Below the pieces are notes generated by a model that was not told the origin of the DNA, ran no database searches, and was given only the letters and a program-made list of their open reading frames with translations. The position numbers and the translations under genes are program-made. A stretch of 64,000 nt of DNA from Cladorhizidae sp. MBARI D1340-BT2 (Eukaryota; Porifera; Demospongiae; Poecilosclerida; Cladorhizidae). Of this stretch, positions 33,385 through 45,660 are shown piece after piece. The stretch is taken from the NCBI GenBank assembly GCA_028752905.1, contig JAQNBH010000011.1, positions 2,347,803-2,411,802 on the forward strand, given 5' to 3'. The first letter of the stretch is position 1. The number at the start of each line of letters is the position of its first letter.

Positions 33385-34040
33385 TGTACTTAGATAGTAG
33401 CATTACTGCACCCCAGAGAATGACAGGCTTACCTCCAAGGATTAGTAACCATATATCTAGCCCTTTGTCACATCTTATACCATCACTTTCAAATATAGCG
33501 ACATTCTATATTCACCTCCTATCATGAATTTTCTGACATAATTTATCACTTTCCCGAAGCAATCGTCACCCGTCCCTTCATGGCCCAAGATAAGCCCGTT
33601 TTCCTCTTCATCTTTAGCCATTATTCGTTAGCGTACTATTTACTGTTAGTGATACTTTACCAAACACTCAGGCTTTTGCGAGTCTTTACACAAGGCTGGA
33701 GTTACGCACTCATTGTGCATTCACCTGAGGGGGGGGGGGAAAAGAACAGTAGACAGATGTTGGTTTCTCAATAAGTTTTTTTCTTCTTTTATTTTATTTT
33801 TGGGTTTAGGTGAGATGAGGACTGCACAGGTCTGAAGTCAAGGTATATAGCTAGCACAGAGGGTTTCATATGATTTTTTCCTGGAAGTGAGGAGTGTTTG
33901 ATGTGCCCGAAATGATTTCCTTGGTCCTTCATCCACTTTGACTAAGCTACCTCTAGTTTAAAAAAATGGTGGCAAGTAATGCTCACTTTGAAGAAGTATT
34001 ATTTTCTGGGGAGGAGGGGAGGAGGTAAAATAAATATCTA
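33385..34040. other. No gene seen
   Basis: Includes a G9 run at 33730-33738. I see nothing coding that can be supported. Confidence 0.4.
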
Positions 34041-35530
34041 TAACTGTATTGGAATAAAAAATCTATATATAGTTGTATATATTGGAAATAAAAATCTATA
34101 GAAATAAATATCTATTATATATAACTGTATAACTGTATTCTGTATTGGAAATAAAAATCTATAGTTGTATTGGAAATAAAAATCTATCGAAATAAATATC
34201 TGTATTGGAAATAAAAATCTATATATATATACGTTATTACATTGATACGGGGAAATATCACGAGTCTGTGGCTAGTATTTCCACGAGTGCCGCAGGCACG
34301 AGTGAAAATACCGGCCAATCAGACGAGTGATATTTCCCCGTATCAATTTAATAATGTATTTATCATGGGACTGAGGATGCGCAAACCTTTACTGAGCATG
34401 CGCATATCGGGTAGGTAATAACAAGTAGGTAATAACAAGTAGGTAATATCTATAACTATACTTTAAAAAAAAATTATTTATTTTACATATTTTTATTATT
34501 ATTACATAATTGAGCAAACAGCAAACATAACATACCAAGTTCATTAACACCTAATTAACACATATACTTATATAATAATCAATTACAAAAATACCTAAAT
34601 AATAACTAATTAACAATAAATAAATAAATAACAAAAAAACTATACTATATATTGGAAATAAAAATCTATAGTTGTATTGGAAATAAAAATCTATAGAAAT
34701 AAATATCTATAACTGTATTGGAAATAAAAATCTATAGTTGTATTGGAAATAAAAATCTATAGTTGTATTGGAAATAAAAATTTATAGTTGTATTGGAAAT
34801 AAAAATCTATAGAAATAAATATTTATAACTGTATTGGATCTATAGTTGTATTGGAAATAAAAAGTTGTATTGGAAATAAAAATCTATAGAAATAAATACC
34901 TATATATAACTATTGGAAATAAAAAATCTATAGTTGTATTGGAAATAAAAATCTATAGAAATGTATTGGAAATAAATGTATTGGAAATAAAAATCTATAG
35001 AAATAAATATCTATAACGAAATAAAAATCTATAGTTGTATTGGAAATAAAAATCTATAGAAATAAATATATATATATATTGGAAATAAAAATCTATAGTT
35101 GTATTGGAAATAGAAATAAATATCTATAACTGAAATAAAAATCTATATATAGTTGTATTGGAAATAAAAATCTATAGAACTATAACTGGAAAAAATGTAT
35201 TGGAAATAAAAATCTATAGAAATAAATATATATATATTGGAAATAAAAATCTATAGAACTATAACTGGAAAAAATGTATTGGAAATAAAAATCTATAGAA
35301 ATAAATATATATATATTGGAAATAAAAATCTATAGTTGTATTGGAAATAAAAATCTATAGAAATAAATATCTATAACTGTATTGGAAATAAAAATCTATA
35401 GTTGTATTGGAAATAGAAATAAATATTTATAACTGTATTGGATCTATAGTTGTATTGGAAATACAAATCTATAAGAATAAATACCTATAACTGTATTGGA
35501 AATAAAAAATCTATAGTTGTATTGGAGATC
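34041..35530. repeat. AT-rich minisatellite, main block
   Basis: Irregular tandem units built from ttggaaataaaaatctatag, alternating with aaataaatatctataactg. The block is interrupted by the MITE at 34233-34359 and by an AT-rich insert at about 34440-34640. Smaller blocks of the same unit occur at 36378-36450 and 41094-41200. Confidence 0.9.
34233..34359. mobile_element. Palindromic MITE inserted in the minisatellite
   Basis: Perfect 21-bp inverted arms lie at 34241-34261 and 34327-34347 (attgatacggggaaatatca plus c, and its complement). A second palindrome sits inside: tttccacgagtgcc, gca, then ggcacgagtgaaaa. Similar nested palindromes are familiar as MITEs in marine invertebrate genomes. 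The flanking attaca and aatgta may be part of the ends. Confidence 0.7.
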
Positions 35531-35735
35531 AGTGGAACTTACAAAGAGAGAACGATTTGGGACCGGGCACTTTGTTCACTGTTGAGAAGTTGGTTGCTCT
35601 TAGAGGTCGACCATTATCTCACACAACTATTGTAATAATCATCTATATATAGCTATATGTGCATTAAAATGATTTCTATATATCAAAAAGGGATAATCGT
35701 GTAATAGGATGTAATAATCGAGTTACTGGAATTAA

Positions 35736-35993
35736 TTATATTGGTGGGTTCGGGATCAGGAAATCATGCAGTGTGGTCTGCTTCACTGCCAGTATGTGGG
35801 CAGATGCAACCACACACCCTGCACAGCTGACAGTACCAGCTTCATGGAAGTACACACAACCTTCCCCCCAAAACTTGACCTCGTCAAGTGCCTTGAGTGC
35901 CTCACTAAAGGTCTTCATCTTTGGCATGGGCTCTTCTTCATCCAACTCATCATCAGTAAGTTCATTATCATCTTCATCACTCCTATATAGCAC
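35736..35993 (-). pseudogene. Tigger/Jerky (pogo) transposase C-terminal tail
   Basis: The reading has an acidic stretch DDNELTDDELDEEEPMPKMK, then FSEALKALDEVKFW, and ends VKQTTLHDFLIP. This order, acidic run, SxxEAL helix and a KQ(T)x(I/L)xDF tail, is the C-terminus of CENP-B-related Tigger/Jerky transposases. The DDE core and DNA-binding domain are absent from the surrounding sequence. Confidence 0.5.
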
Positions 35994-37130
35994 TCAGTTG
36001 GGCCAAAAAGTTGCCGTACCAGTCATACCCATCCATATCAACACACACTGCTATTTCCCCTTTCACCATTCATGTATTCACTTGCAGAACAACTTAATTC
36101 AGAAGGTATAGTTTTATCAATATGATCTACTCTGTGTAGTGTTTTATAAACAATAATCATTATGCAAATGATTTTTTGGGGGTGTGATTTCTCGTTTGTA
36201 TTTGGAGATTATTTTTATTGTTAGTGGTCGGTGAGCTATATAAGCGTTCGCTGTTCAGAGTTGAGAGGTGATCGCTTTTGGGGGCAAGCTGCTATTTATT
36301 TTGTATGGCAATTGTTTGGGGCATTTGGTCTGTTCACTGTAGAGAGGTTGTTCACTATTCGGAAGGCAGCGGTTCCAATTGCTATAGTTGTATTGGAAAT
36401 AAATAACTAGAGTTGTAAAAATCTATGGTTGTTACTGGAAATAGATATCTATAGTTTTATTATTATTATTATTATTATTATTAATTTTACAATAATAATT
36501 TTACAGTACATTTGTGAGAATGTGAGTGATATATACGATAAAGATGTTGAGTCTGTTAATTGTACCGTTGGCATAATAAGATCTACTGAAACAAGCCATT
36601 ATAGATTAGGAGAGTGGGGGACCAACATGCATTTACTACATGGACATAATAAGTGGAAGGTGCATGGATTATCGGGATCAAAGGTAGAGAGAAATACAGA
36701 CCATTAATGCTTATTTAGTTTCAGTTTAATAGTGGCCATAGTCTGTTGCACATCTATAGGTGGAATGATGTTCCAGAGCCTGGGTAATCGAGTAAAAAAT
36801 TAATGAAAGTGCCTGGAAAGATTATTACACATCCTCGAGTGGTTGAGCTTTAGTGACTGTGATGATCGCGTGTTGGTGGTAGGTTTGACAAATTATGCTA
36901 GCATAATTTTCAGAATAATAGGTAACCAAAAGAACTGAGAAGTAATAGGCTAACATTCAGACAAAAAAAAAGAATAATAGGTAGCTACTTCTCTTATATA
37001 TATTTTTGGCTGTTCCTCTTGTTTTTTCCTCCTTTTCTTGAGTTTGCTCCACACTGCATTGCGATTAGGTAAAGCGTTTGGCAGGCGATTTCAATGACAG
37101 CATTATTTAGAGTGAACTAGGTATATACAT
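35994..37130. other. Spacer with minisatellite block
   Basis: Contains a small block of the AT-rich minisatellite unit at 36378-36450, an att repeat near 36459-36485, and an open reading (36429-36707) that I do not recognise. Several aataatagg strings occur from 36915 to 36980 and again at 39790-39870. Confidence 0.4.
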
Positions 37131-37795
37131 GTGAATGATATCCCGAACCTATTAACATTTGCATCATCATACCTATTTGTTGATGACACCAAACTAGTTG
37201 CTTCATTAGAGTCTGATGAAGACTACCAACTACTTCAACTTGATATAAATTCCTTGGACGATTGGTGTGCAAAGTGGAACCCTCTCAACCATTCAAAGTG
37301 CTCCATTAGGTTTAATTCAGTATGGGAGACACCTTCTTATACCCTCAGAGATGGCACTATCTTACCTTCAAACAGCCAGCGTGACTTAGGTGTGGTAGTT
37401 GACAGCAGTCTGTCCTGGCACAAACATTACTCTAGCATTTGCCAAAGTACTTATAACTCCCTAAACTTCATTAGGCGATGTTTCCCGACTTCATCACCAA
37501 AGGAGGCCAAGAAATCATTGTACATATCACTTGTGAGGTCCAGGCTGTTGTATTGCTCATGAATTTGGAGACCTCGTCTCATCAAGACATAAACAAATTG
37601 GAGAGAGTATAAAGGCGAGCAACCAAATATATACTGAATGATTACATCAGTGACTATAAACATCGTCTTACCTCACTTAATCTGCTGTCCCAGATGTACT
37701 ATTTTGAACTACTTGACATCCTATTTCTGATCAAGAACATCCAACATCCTCCGGAAAACTTCCGAATCCTGTCAATTACAACTGTAAAGTAACAA
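37131..37795 (+). pseudogene. CR1/Jockey-like reverse transcriptase, 3' part
   Basis: Starts within the polymerase at YLFVDDTKLVAS (motif C, FVDD) and continues LLQLDINSLDDWCAKWN, SQRDLGVVVDSSLSWHKHYS and SLYISLVRSRLLYCS. After a stop near 37560 it reads on in-frame or shifted as LERV..RRATKYILNDYISD to about 37790. This is the thumb and C-terminus of a CR1-like LINE; the 5' part is absent. The following hAT begins immediately downstream. Confidence 0.75.
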
Positions 37796-37807
37796 TGTGC
37801 TAACAAT

Positions 37808-39700
37808 ATGGCAGAAATTTCTATGACAGATTCAAGAGAATCAGAGCCTGAGTCAAGCTTGGAGCAAAGTGAAGAAAGTTGTAGCGTATTGTGAGCAGTG
37901 ATACTGAGAGTAGCAATCAGTTCAAGTCAAGCTCCGATTCTGCTATTAGTGTTGCGTCTCTACTAAGCAGACTTTGCTCACCAACTTCTTCAGACTTGGC
38001 TAGAAAAATAAAAATAAGCCAGAACCCTCCTCCTATCAGTCTAAAACGAAGTAAGGGATGTGCAGTTGCGAATCCAAAGAATGTTGTGCCAGCTGACCGT
38101 GTCAAGGCATATCCTGATGAACATTTCTCTGTAAGAAACAAAAAGCTATTTTGTTCTGCTTGCCGAGAGGTAGTTGCCACCAAGAAAAGTATTTTCGAGT
38201 CCCATGTAAAATCCCAAAAGCATGAAAGAGGAAAGAAGAGGCTAGCCCAGAATGGTCAACAGGAAGGTAATAATTATTATTCAAGCTCTCAAAATGTTTG
38301 ACAGCAAATTCCACCCTATTGGTGAGACATTACCTGACTCAACTCATGCGTATAGGGTTAAAGTAGTCACTGCAATGTTGAAAGCAGGGGTTTCACTCAA
38401 CAAGGTTGACAGTTTCCGAGATTTATTAGAGGAGCATAGATTCGAGTTCAACTCACCTGCGGCCACTGTTGCCATTTATCTTTGATGAAGATATTTGCCA
38501 GCTAAAGAAGGAAATCACTGACAAACACGTGTCAATCATTTTTGATGGTACGACTCACGTTGAGAGGCTATGGTCATTGGAATACGTTACATCACGAATG
38601 ATTGGGTTACCAAGCAATGTGTTTGTAGGCTGATGCTACTTGCAAAAAGCATGACTGCGGAGGAAATTGCCCATCAAACTGATTTGGGAATCTCTTCACA
38701 TTTGGTTGTTGCAGCAATGCTGCATGACCATACTTCCATGAATTCAGTAGCGATGAGGACAGTGACTGTTGTGTACAATCATAATTATGATGGACATTGG
38801 TTGTTTTCTCCATACAATTGACCATGTTGGGGAACACATGAAGACACCAGTGTTGGACAATTTCTCCAATGCTTGGATTGGATTATTTTCCCATAGTCCT
38901 AAGTCACACCTCATTTGGAGGACTCTAACAGGAAGCTACCAGGTGGTGGAGCAGGTTTGAAGTGATTCAACAATTTCACAACACTTTTTGAGATATACAA
39001 GCCTTCTTGGAAAGAGATGGCATGTCACCTGCCACTTCTAACAAACTCCCTGCAATTCTCCACGATACAGCCAAGTGCAAGAAGTTAAAAATGGAGCTTT
39101 CCATAACTGTTGATGCCATGAAGCCATTTGTTAAGGCCACCTATCTTTTTGAAGGAGATGGTGCTGTAGCTTATGAACATCTGAGTATGCTCTTCTCAGT
39201 TATCTCAACAGAACACTCTCCTAATGTAACAGCTGTTTCAAAGCAACTAGCTGGGGGTAATGCTGTACACATGAACAGCAACTTGTTGCATATGCTAAGT
39301 CATGTGTCCAACCAGCCTTTAGTTACTTTCGGACAAAGTTTGATAATGACCTCGAGCCTGCTCTACTTGCTTTTAAAGCAGCTCATTACTTCTTGCCATC
39401 TAAGTTAAATGACCTAAAGCCCGCAGCTGCAGACATTGATTCCTTACGTGTGTTTACCTTCTTGGACTCGACACCAGTTATTGATGGATTGAAGTCGGAG
39501 CTACCTAAGCGCTGCTGAAGATGCATTTAGTCACACAGACCCGATTGCATGGTGAAAGGCACATGAAGTTGATCTTCATAACTGGGCTGAAGCCTGCAGG
39601 CTCATACTGCTGGTCCAGCCATCTTCTGCAGCAGCAGGTTTTTTTCCATTCTGTCGAACTGATTTACACATCATCAAGAATCATCACTAGAGCAATTATC
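37808..39700 (+). pseudogene. hAT transposase with CGGBP1-like zinc finger, broken
   Basis: From ATG at 37808 an acidic Ser-rich leader runs to a frameshift near 37885. Then comes a BED-like finger FSVRNKKLFCSACREVVATK to HVKSQKHERGKKR (38100-38240), as in CGGBP1 and its hAT relatives. A shift in an AAT-rich run near 38270 leads to MFDSKFHPIGETLPDSTHAY. Next, across further shifts, come VSVIFDGTTHV (first Asp, near 38540), LGISSHLVVAAMLHD, SLFSHSPKSHLIWRT and KCKKLKMELSITVDAMKPFV. A final piece near 39630 with LLVQPSSAAA marks the start of the dimerisation domain, truncated. At least six breaks are present. Confidence 0.7.
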
Positions 39701-39959
39701 TGTGATGTTACAGTACAGTTAGTTAATATTTTGTACACCTTTACTTTGTCATGTTAAACTGGAAACGGTTTTATATTCTTCAAGCATAATAAGAATAATA
39801 GGAGAATAATAGGTAGTGAAAAAGGAATAATAGGTTTAAAAAACGAGAACATAAGAAAAGAATAATAGGGGAAAAAAAAAAATTGGTCAAGGCCTAGTTG
39901 GTGGAGGCGTAAGTTATGTGGCTCGATATATTGAAGCTGGTAGTTGTATTTTTATGCTC
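39701..39959. other. Spacer with aataatagg strings
   Basis: Repeated aagaataatagg strings at 39790-39870 echo those at 36915-36980. No gene. Confidence 0.5.
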
Positions 39960-41090
39960 TTTATGAAAAACATAATGTCAGCAAGTTTAAAAAAATACAT
40001 CAGTGGAAGAATCTTTGTTCAAACAAGTCTAGACTTATGTCCATGGCGTAATTGTTTAGAACAAATTTTGTAGCTCGTCCTTGGATTCTTTCCAATGCCA
40101 CAATATCTTTGATGAACTGAGGTCTTCAGAGAGGTGAACCATCCAATTGAGATCTAACGAGAGCTAGGTAAAGGGTATTTTTGGTTTCCACAGAGTTGAC
40201 ATGACTGAAGGTTCTACGTATTAGACCTGGGCACTTATATGCTTTACTTAAAATATGATTGTAGTGAAAATTCCAGCTCAGATCATTCAATACGTATAGG
40301 CCAAGGTCTTTGTAGTGGTCCACTGATTGGAGTTGATGATCATTAATGTTGTAAGGAAATGAGATTAGAGATGCTGATTTTGGTATGAATTGCAAGGTGT
40401 TAGGAAAGGAATAAAGTTTTTCATATATTTGAATATGATCTGATTATTATTGGTGTTTGAAAAGTATGTACCAATCTGGATTCATAGACTAACACTTTGC
40501 TTTGTAGAGTATGTTCTAATGCAGTGAGTTTGGTTTGAATAATGGTAGAGGGGTGTTGTTTACTTCGATGACGTAGAGTGTGTACACAATTCAAGAGATG
40601 TCTGATTTCTGGTGTACACGAGTTTGATTTTATCTTAATTTTTGGGACAAACTTGTTGATAGTTTCAGCAATGATTGATTTTAGGTGCAACCAGATAAAT
40701 TCAACATCCATGGAGTTTAGACAGGGAACTTCAAGCAGACTGTTTGTAAGGCCAATCAAATCTGCTTTAGAGTAATCCAATATATATTTATACTTGCATT
40801 TTGGCCTTGAACTTTTATTTGGAAAAGAAGCAATTTCGAAAGAGATGAGAAGGTGATCAGTAGGATACATATTTATTACTAAAGCGCACTGACAGTTTGC
40901 TGATTAATTCTGGATTGCTGGTCAACACCAAATCAAGAATATTACCTTTAGAGTGGGTTGGTTTAGAAACCAGTTGAACAAGATTGTTGTTAAAGACAAA
41001 GTCACAGAACAGGGCTGAGGAAACAGAGTGATTGCCAGTTAATATCCGGGAAGTTAAAATCTCCAATAATAATTAAATGGTCTCTTTTGA
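39960..41090 (-). pseudogene. CR1-like LINE with the polymerase core deleted
   Basis: Reading from 41090: IIIGDFNFPDINW (endonuclease GDFN motif), NNLVQLVSKPTHSKGNILDL and LVLTSNPELI (40857-41066), then PTDHLLISFEI and an RT-proximal linker (40421-40870). It jumps within about 30 bp to DHYKDLGLYVLNDLSWNFHY and NTLYLALVRSQL (40126-40395), the thumb region after motif C. The palm motifs A to C are therefore missing. A C-terminal RATKFVLNNYAMD reading continues to about 39960. The 5' end is truncated inside the endonuclease, at the AT-rich minisatellite. Confidence 0.7.
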
Positions 41091-41093
41091 TTA

Positions 41094-41200
41094 AAAGTTT
41101 TATTGGAAATAAATATCTATAGTTCTATTGGAAATAAATAAGTGTAGTTGTATTGAAAATAAATATCGATAGTGTATTGGAAATATCTATAGTTGTATTT
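41094..41200. repeat. AT-rich minisatellite, distal block
   Basis: Four or five units of ttggaaataaatatctatag, the same as the array at 34041-35530. Confidence 0.85.
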
Positions 41201-41779
41201 GGAAAATTGGATCCAGTAGCACGTGGTGGATCAGTATAGAGCAGGCTCACACGTGGCTTTCATCTCGTGAGAAGTTATCGCACTATGTCAACGAGTTTAT
41301 TTAAGGGAAACCTATGGTAAGAGGGAGTGAGATGCTTACAAGAAGATTTTACACCCGCACGTGTTCAGCATGAGCTGCCGTAATGAGGAAATTCTACCAG
41401 CAAGTTTAAGGATGAAGTCTCCCATAAGCCCATAGTGGTGGCTTAGAATAGTAGTAGAACAGACAAAAATCATGAACTTCTCATGGCTATTTGCAAACAT
41501 TTAAATTTTTGTGGCAAGCGGCCTCATCCTCCTTTTGACCCATCCAGCCTTAAAGTGGCTGAACCAACCCTGGCCCACCCAACCTTAGAGTGGCTGAGCC
41601 ACCCCTGAATTTAGCCTAAAGACATGAAGGGTCGATAGCAGAGAGGGCCAGCAAAGCGTTCATCAGAGAGAATTAGCCAGTCCTACAGAAGAAGCAGTGC
41701 CTAACAGCCTAATGTGAAGATCTTGAAACCAAACTGGAACCAGCACTGGGAAATGACTATCAAAGGATTCAGACCCTTT
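41201..41779. other. No gene recognised
   Basis: Part may be the 5' end of the Penelope-like reading that follows, but no motif is visible. Confidence 0.35.
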
Positions 41780-42470
41780 GTAGGGGAGCAGCAGAGAAGA
41801 CCCTCAGGAAATTCAGTCAGAACCATCCAAAAGAAGCTGGAGACACTTTTGGAGAGGAGATTGAGAGAAGTAAAGATTCACCCCAAGACTTGAACAGATG
41901 GGTGGTGAATCTGACAGAAGATTATTTCTACAACTCAGGAAGAAGTGCTTGCTTCGGGTCTTAACTTTGTCCCTGCTCCAAGGAGTCTACTTTTGATGGA
42001 CACCATAGCTGCAGTGGAAGAAATGGCCAAGAAGCTGGAGGGTAGCAATGCACATGAGCTTCGAGGAAGATTATGTGAAGAGCAAGGAAAGCAAAGGATG
42101 AGAAAGGCCCTGGGAAACTGAGGAAGATTATGTGAAGAGATCATGATCTTACCAGCAGAGAAGGGAAAGACAACAGTTCTGATGACAAAGGAAAATTACA
42201 TTTCAAAGCTGACAGAAATGCTGGAAACAAAACATTGAATACCGACGAAGGATTCTATCAAGGCACAGGAAAGCAAGGTGAATCGTGTATTAAAGAATAT
42301 GGAGAAGATGGGAGAAATGGTCTTCTTCAATTCCTCTGCATGCTTAGCCACCAATCCTGCTCCACTAGTAGCCCTGGCAATGTATGATTGTGCAAGTAGC
42401 ATCACACACCAATACCTTGCCCACTTTCCAAGGCACCATACTCATGCCATCCGATCTTTTTTCATCTGAG
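41780..42470 (+). pseudogene. Penelope-like retroelement fragment
   Basis: Shifted plus-strand frames give EEVLASGLNFVPAPRSLLLM, DTIAAVEEMAKKLEG and HELRGRLCEE, then EIMILPAEKGKTTVLMTKEN followed by YISKLTEMLETKH. The GLNF..P block and the ILPA(D/E)KG..TV segment are characteristic of the region just before reverse transcriptase in Penelope-like elements. A TGA follows the last motif, and no polymerase motifs are visible downstream. The hammerhead-like hairpin 600 bp further on fits this family, whose long terminal repeats are known to encode hammerhead motifs. Confidence 0.55.
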
Positions 42471-43018
42471 CAGAAGAGATCATGAGGTGTTCCAGTTTAG
42501 ATGGGATCCCAGCAGATGATAGTGACCTATGAATGATGTTGATTGATGCATGTCTGGGATAACACTATCACTGAAGTGATAGCCTAGACCATGTTTGGCC
42601 TAGCTATCAGCACTTGCACCACCACAATGGTGGCATGCTTGTGGCTGAGGAAGACGTGTTCCCAAACCAAGGCCAACTGAAATATGTACCAAAACATTGT
42701 CCATGCAAAGACCTAGAGATGGAATTGGGAGAGCACTAAACCACGCACCTGCTTCAGGACATGACAGCCAGAAGTCTTACAAGACACCTCATCCCTGTCA
42801 CCATCCAACAAAGCATCCGCCATAGAGCATGTGTCCCATATCTTCTGCTGCCAGGCTGCCTGAGTGGATGGGTCTGGAGGAGAGAAGTCATAGTCCTACT
42901 TCCAAATGGATAGAGCATTATTCAGAGGGGGGGGGGAGGGGGGTGTGGGGAGTGCAGACTTGAAGTTGATGTGGTTGAATATGGTGCAGAGCAGATTATA
43001 TATATATAATTATATATA
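42471..43018. other. Unrecognised sequence with G10 tract
   Basis: Some open codon runs remain (for example HHHNGGMLVAEEDVFPNQGQ), but the family is not recognised. A G-rich stretch at 42927-42943 is followed by AT repeats. Confidence 0.35.
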
Positions 43019-43192
43019 ATTAAATTTACAAGAACCTCAATAATCAACTTGAAATTGTATTTTCTCCACATTTCAAGTAGATGCTCTATCTATCTAGCAT
43101 TCATCAGGAATCGTTATTCCTGATAAAGGCTAGAGCATCTGTTGAAATGTGGAGAGAAGGCTATATATTGAATGTTATGTCAACTGAGAGCT
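43019..43192. ncRNA. Hammerhead-like hairpin, inverted pair
   Basis: The arms 43062-43109 and 43114-43158 are imperfect reverse complements. Each strand carries a core: plus has cctgataaaggctagagcat then ctgttgaaatgtgg; minus has cctgatgaatgctag then gagcatctacttgaaatgtg. The 5' aataatcaactt and the 3' atgtcaactgagagct match the copy at 62266-62400. Confidence 0.55.
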
Positions 43193-43345
43193 CATTGGGA
43201 GATCATTCATATTTATATACTTTTTATTTTATTTGTTTATTATTATAATTCATATTTATATACATTTTATTTGTAATTAATTTTTTATTCATATTTATAT
43301 ACATTTTATTTTTTATAATTAATTTTTATTCATATTTATATACAT
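43193..43345. repeat. AT-rich tandem repeat
   Basis: About four units of ttcatatttatatacatttt with an attttttatt-type spacer. Confidence 0.8.
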
Positions 43346-43349
43346 TTTA

Positions 43350-45660
43350 TTGGGTATAGGGAGGGAAAAACTAACAGACAGATGTAAGGGATGGTGGTCT
43401 CGTGATGAAGTAGCCATCCAAGCACGACAAGTGTCCTGTAGGAAGCTTAGAGAGTCTAGGGGTGACAATGTAGGTGAAGAAAGATCATTACAACAATGGG
43501 AGGAATATAAGAGTGCAAGAAGACGTGTGAAGAGGTTGATTAGATTGGAAAAGAAGAAACTGAGGAAGGCAAAGATTAAAGAGCAAGGAGGGACTATATA
43601 GCTGACGGACTTGAGGGGAAAGAAGAAGCAATATCAAATTCGGAGAGCGAGAGAGGAAAATGGGGTTGTAGTGGAGAAGAGGAAGGATATACTGGAGGTT
43701 TTGGCCAAGCTTTGGGAAGAATTAGGGAGTGTGTCCATGTCAGGGAAGGATGTTCCAATTGACAACCTAGATTCTAAAGCTAAAGAAATTAACTGGATGG
43801 TGCATTGGGTTGGATTCCAGGAGATGTACAATATTGTGAATGGGTTAAAAAGGGGCAAGGCTCCTGGTCCTGATGGCATAATTAACGAGATGTTGAAGTA
43901 TGGTAGGAATAGGATGGTGGAAGTGTTATGTTCTCTGGTTAATTTGGTAATGGAGTCAAGTTTTTGCCAGATGATTGGGTACAGAGTTATATTGTGCCAC
44001 TCTTTAAAGCTGGAGATGAGGAGGTGGCTAGTAATTACAGAGGGGTAGCTCTGGGGAGTTGTGTGGCAAAAGTGGTGGCGAGAATGTTGGCAGGTAGGCT
44101 CAGTAGGTTTGCAGAGAAGTATATACTAACAGAGGGTCAGGGTGGATTTAGGCCAGGGAGAGGATGTGCTGACCAGTTCCTAGTGTTGAGGTGTGAGTGT
44201 GTGACATAATGAGGTCACAGGGGAGACAGACATTTCTGGCATTTCTGGATGTAAGCAAGACTGTGTGGAGAGAAGGATTGATGAAGTTGTAATGGTACGG
44301 AGTTCAGGAAGAATTTGTCAATGTGTGCAAATGCTTGTATATATGAAGGAATTCAGTCAAGTGTGTTGTTAGGTGGAGAGGAGTTCAGATGGTTTGAAGA
44401 GGAGACAGGACTGAGACAGGGTTGTCCTTTGTCACTAGTTCTTTATAGTGTGTAAGTCGAAGGATTTGGAGGGAAAAGGTGAGGGATTGAAGTGGAAGGA
44501 ACTGGTGTAGTGGGTTGCTGTATGCAGATGATATTGTACTGTTAGCGAGAGATCAGGTGGAGTTACAGCGATGTTGGATGTGGTGGGGGAGTATGCAATG
44601 AAATAGTTTAGTAGTGAGAAGAGCAAGTCAATGACAGTTGGTGGAAAGTGTAGTGGAGGAGAGTGGATGGTAATGAGGAGAGAATGGAGAATGTGGAAGT
44701 CTTCTAATATCTTGGTGTGTGGTTTGACGGGGGGGATGAGAGGAAATGTTCATTTGGAGAAGATGAAGGAAAAGACAGAGAAATGGAGGGCAAGAATTGG
44801 TTATATGAGCAGGGTAAACAGAGAAATGGAGACGGACAGATGTAAACTAATATGGGAGTTGCTAGTTAGGCCATCTAGAACATGCAGAAGTGTGGTAGAC
44901 AGGAAGGAAGACAGCCTGCAAGAATTTGGAAAGAATTCAAGAGAACATTGGGAGGAAACTGGTTGGAGGGAGTAATACAGTTACAGGGGTGGCAGTAAGA
45001 GGGGACCTGGGCTGGAGGAGGCTGGAGCAGAGAAGTGTTATTTGGATGGAGGTTGCAGAGAATGAGTGAAGATAGGCTAGTGAAAAAAGTTGTACTGTTA
45101 AGTGATTGTCCAGGTTGGTGGGCAGAGTTTTGTGAGCTGAAAAGGAAGTTTGGGGGGGGGAAGGAGCGTTGGAGATAGTAGGCTCAAGTACAACATGGAG
45201 GAATTGGGAGGGATGTTCATAAGGAAGAGTGGCTGGAAGAAGTAGGAGGGAAATCAAGTCTCAAGTGGTATAAGTTAGCTAAAGAAGAGTTTGGACAAGA
45301 AAGATATGTAAAGAGGATTCAGTAACATGTGAAGTGAGGCTGAGATTTACGGCATCAAGGTGAGGTGTGGTAAGTGTCGGGATGGTAGATGTGAGCTATG
45401 TGAAGATGTTGTGCATTTCTTGTTGTACTGTGGGGAGTTTGCTGCTGATCGAGGAAGATTATTGGATATGGTTGAGGGCATAGAAGGGTCGAAGAGTGGG
45501 TGGTAGAATGGAGAAATAAAGATGAAGAATGGAGAGTAGGCATAATGTTAGGTCGATCAGTAGCAAGGGTGGAAGAGGTGTTGGGTAGGGTAGACAGAAT
45601 TGTAATGGGAATTGTGCTCAAATGGTGGGAGAAGAGGAAATACTTAATGTTTGGCACCTA
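43350..45660 (+). pseudogene. LINE reverse transcriptase, 3' half, many frameshifts
   Basis: A basic linker (KGWWSRDEVAIQARQVSCRK, 43350-43601) leads to reverse transcriptase: GLKRGKAPGPDGIINEML (43611-44048), NYRGVALGSCVAKVVARMLA and TEGQGGFRPGRGCADQF (43964-44209), GLRQGCPLS (near 44410), and LYADDIVLL with the YADD motif at 44521-44532. Then GVWFDGGMRGN-like and MSRVNREMETDRCKLIWELL (to 44975), and a C-terminal Cys-His finger CELCEDVVHFLLYC (45390-45431). At least six frame changes show it is dead. It could be the 3' half of the type whose 5' pieces lie at 3484-4190 and 13529-13740. Confidence 0.8.
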
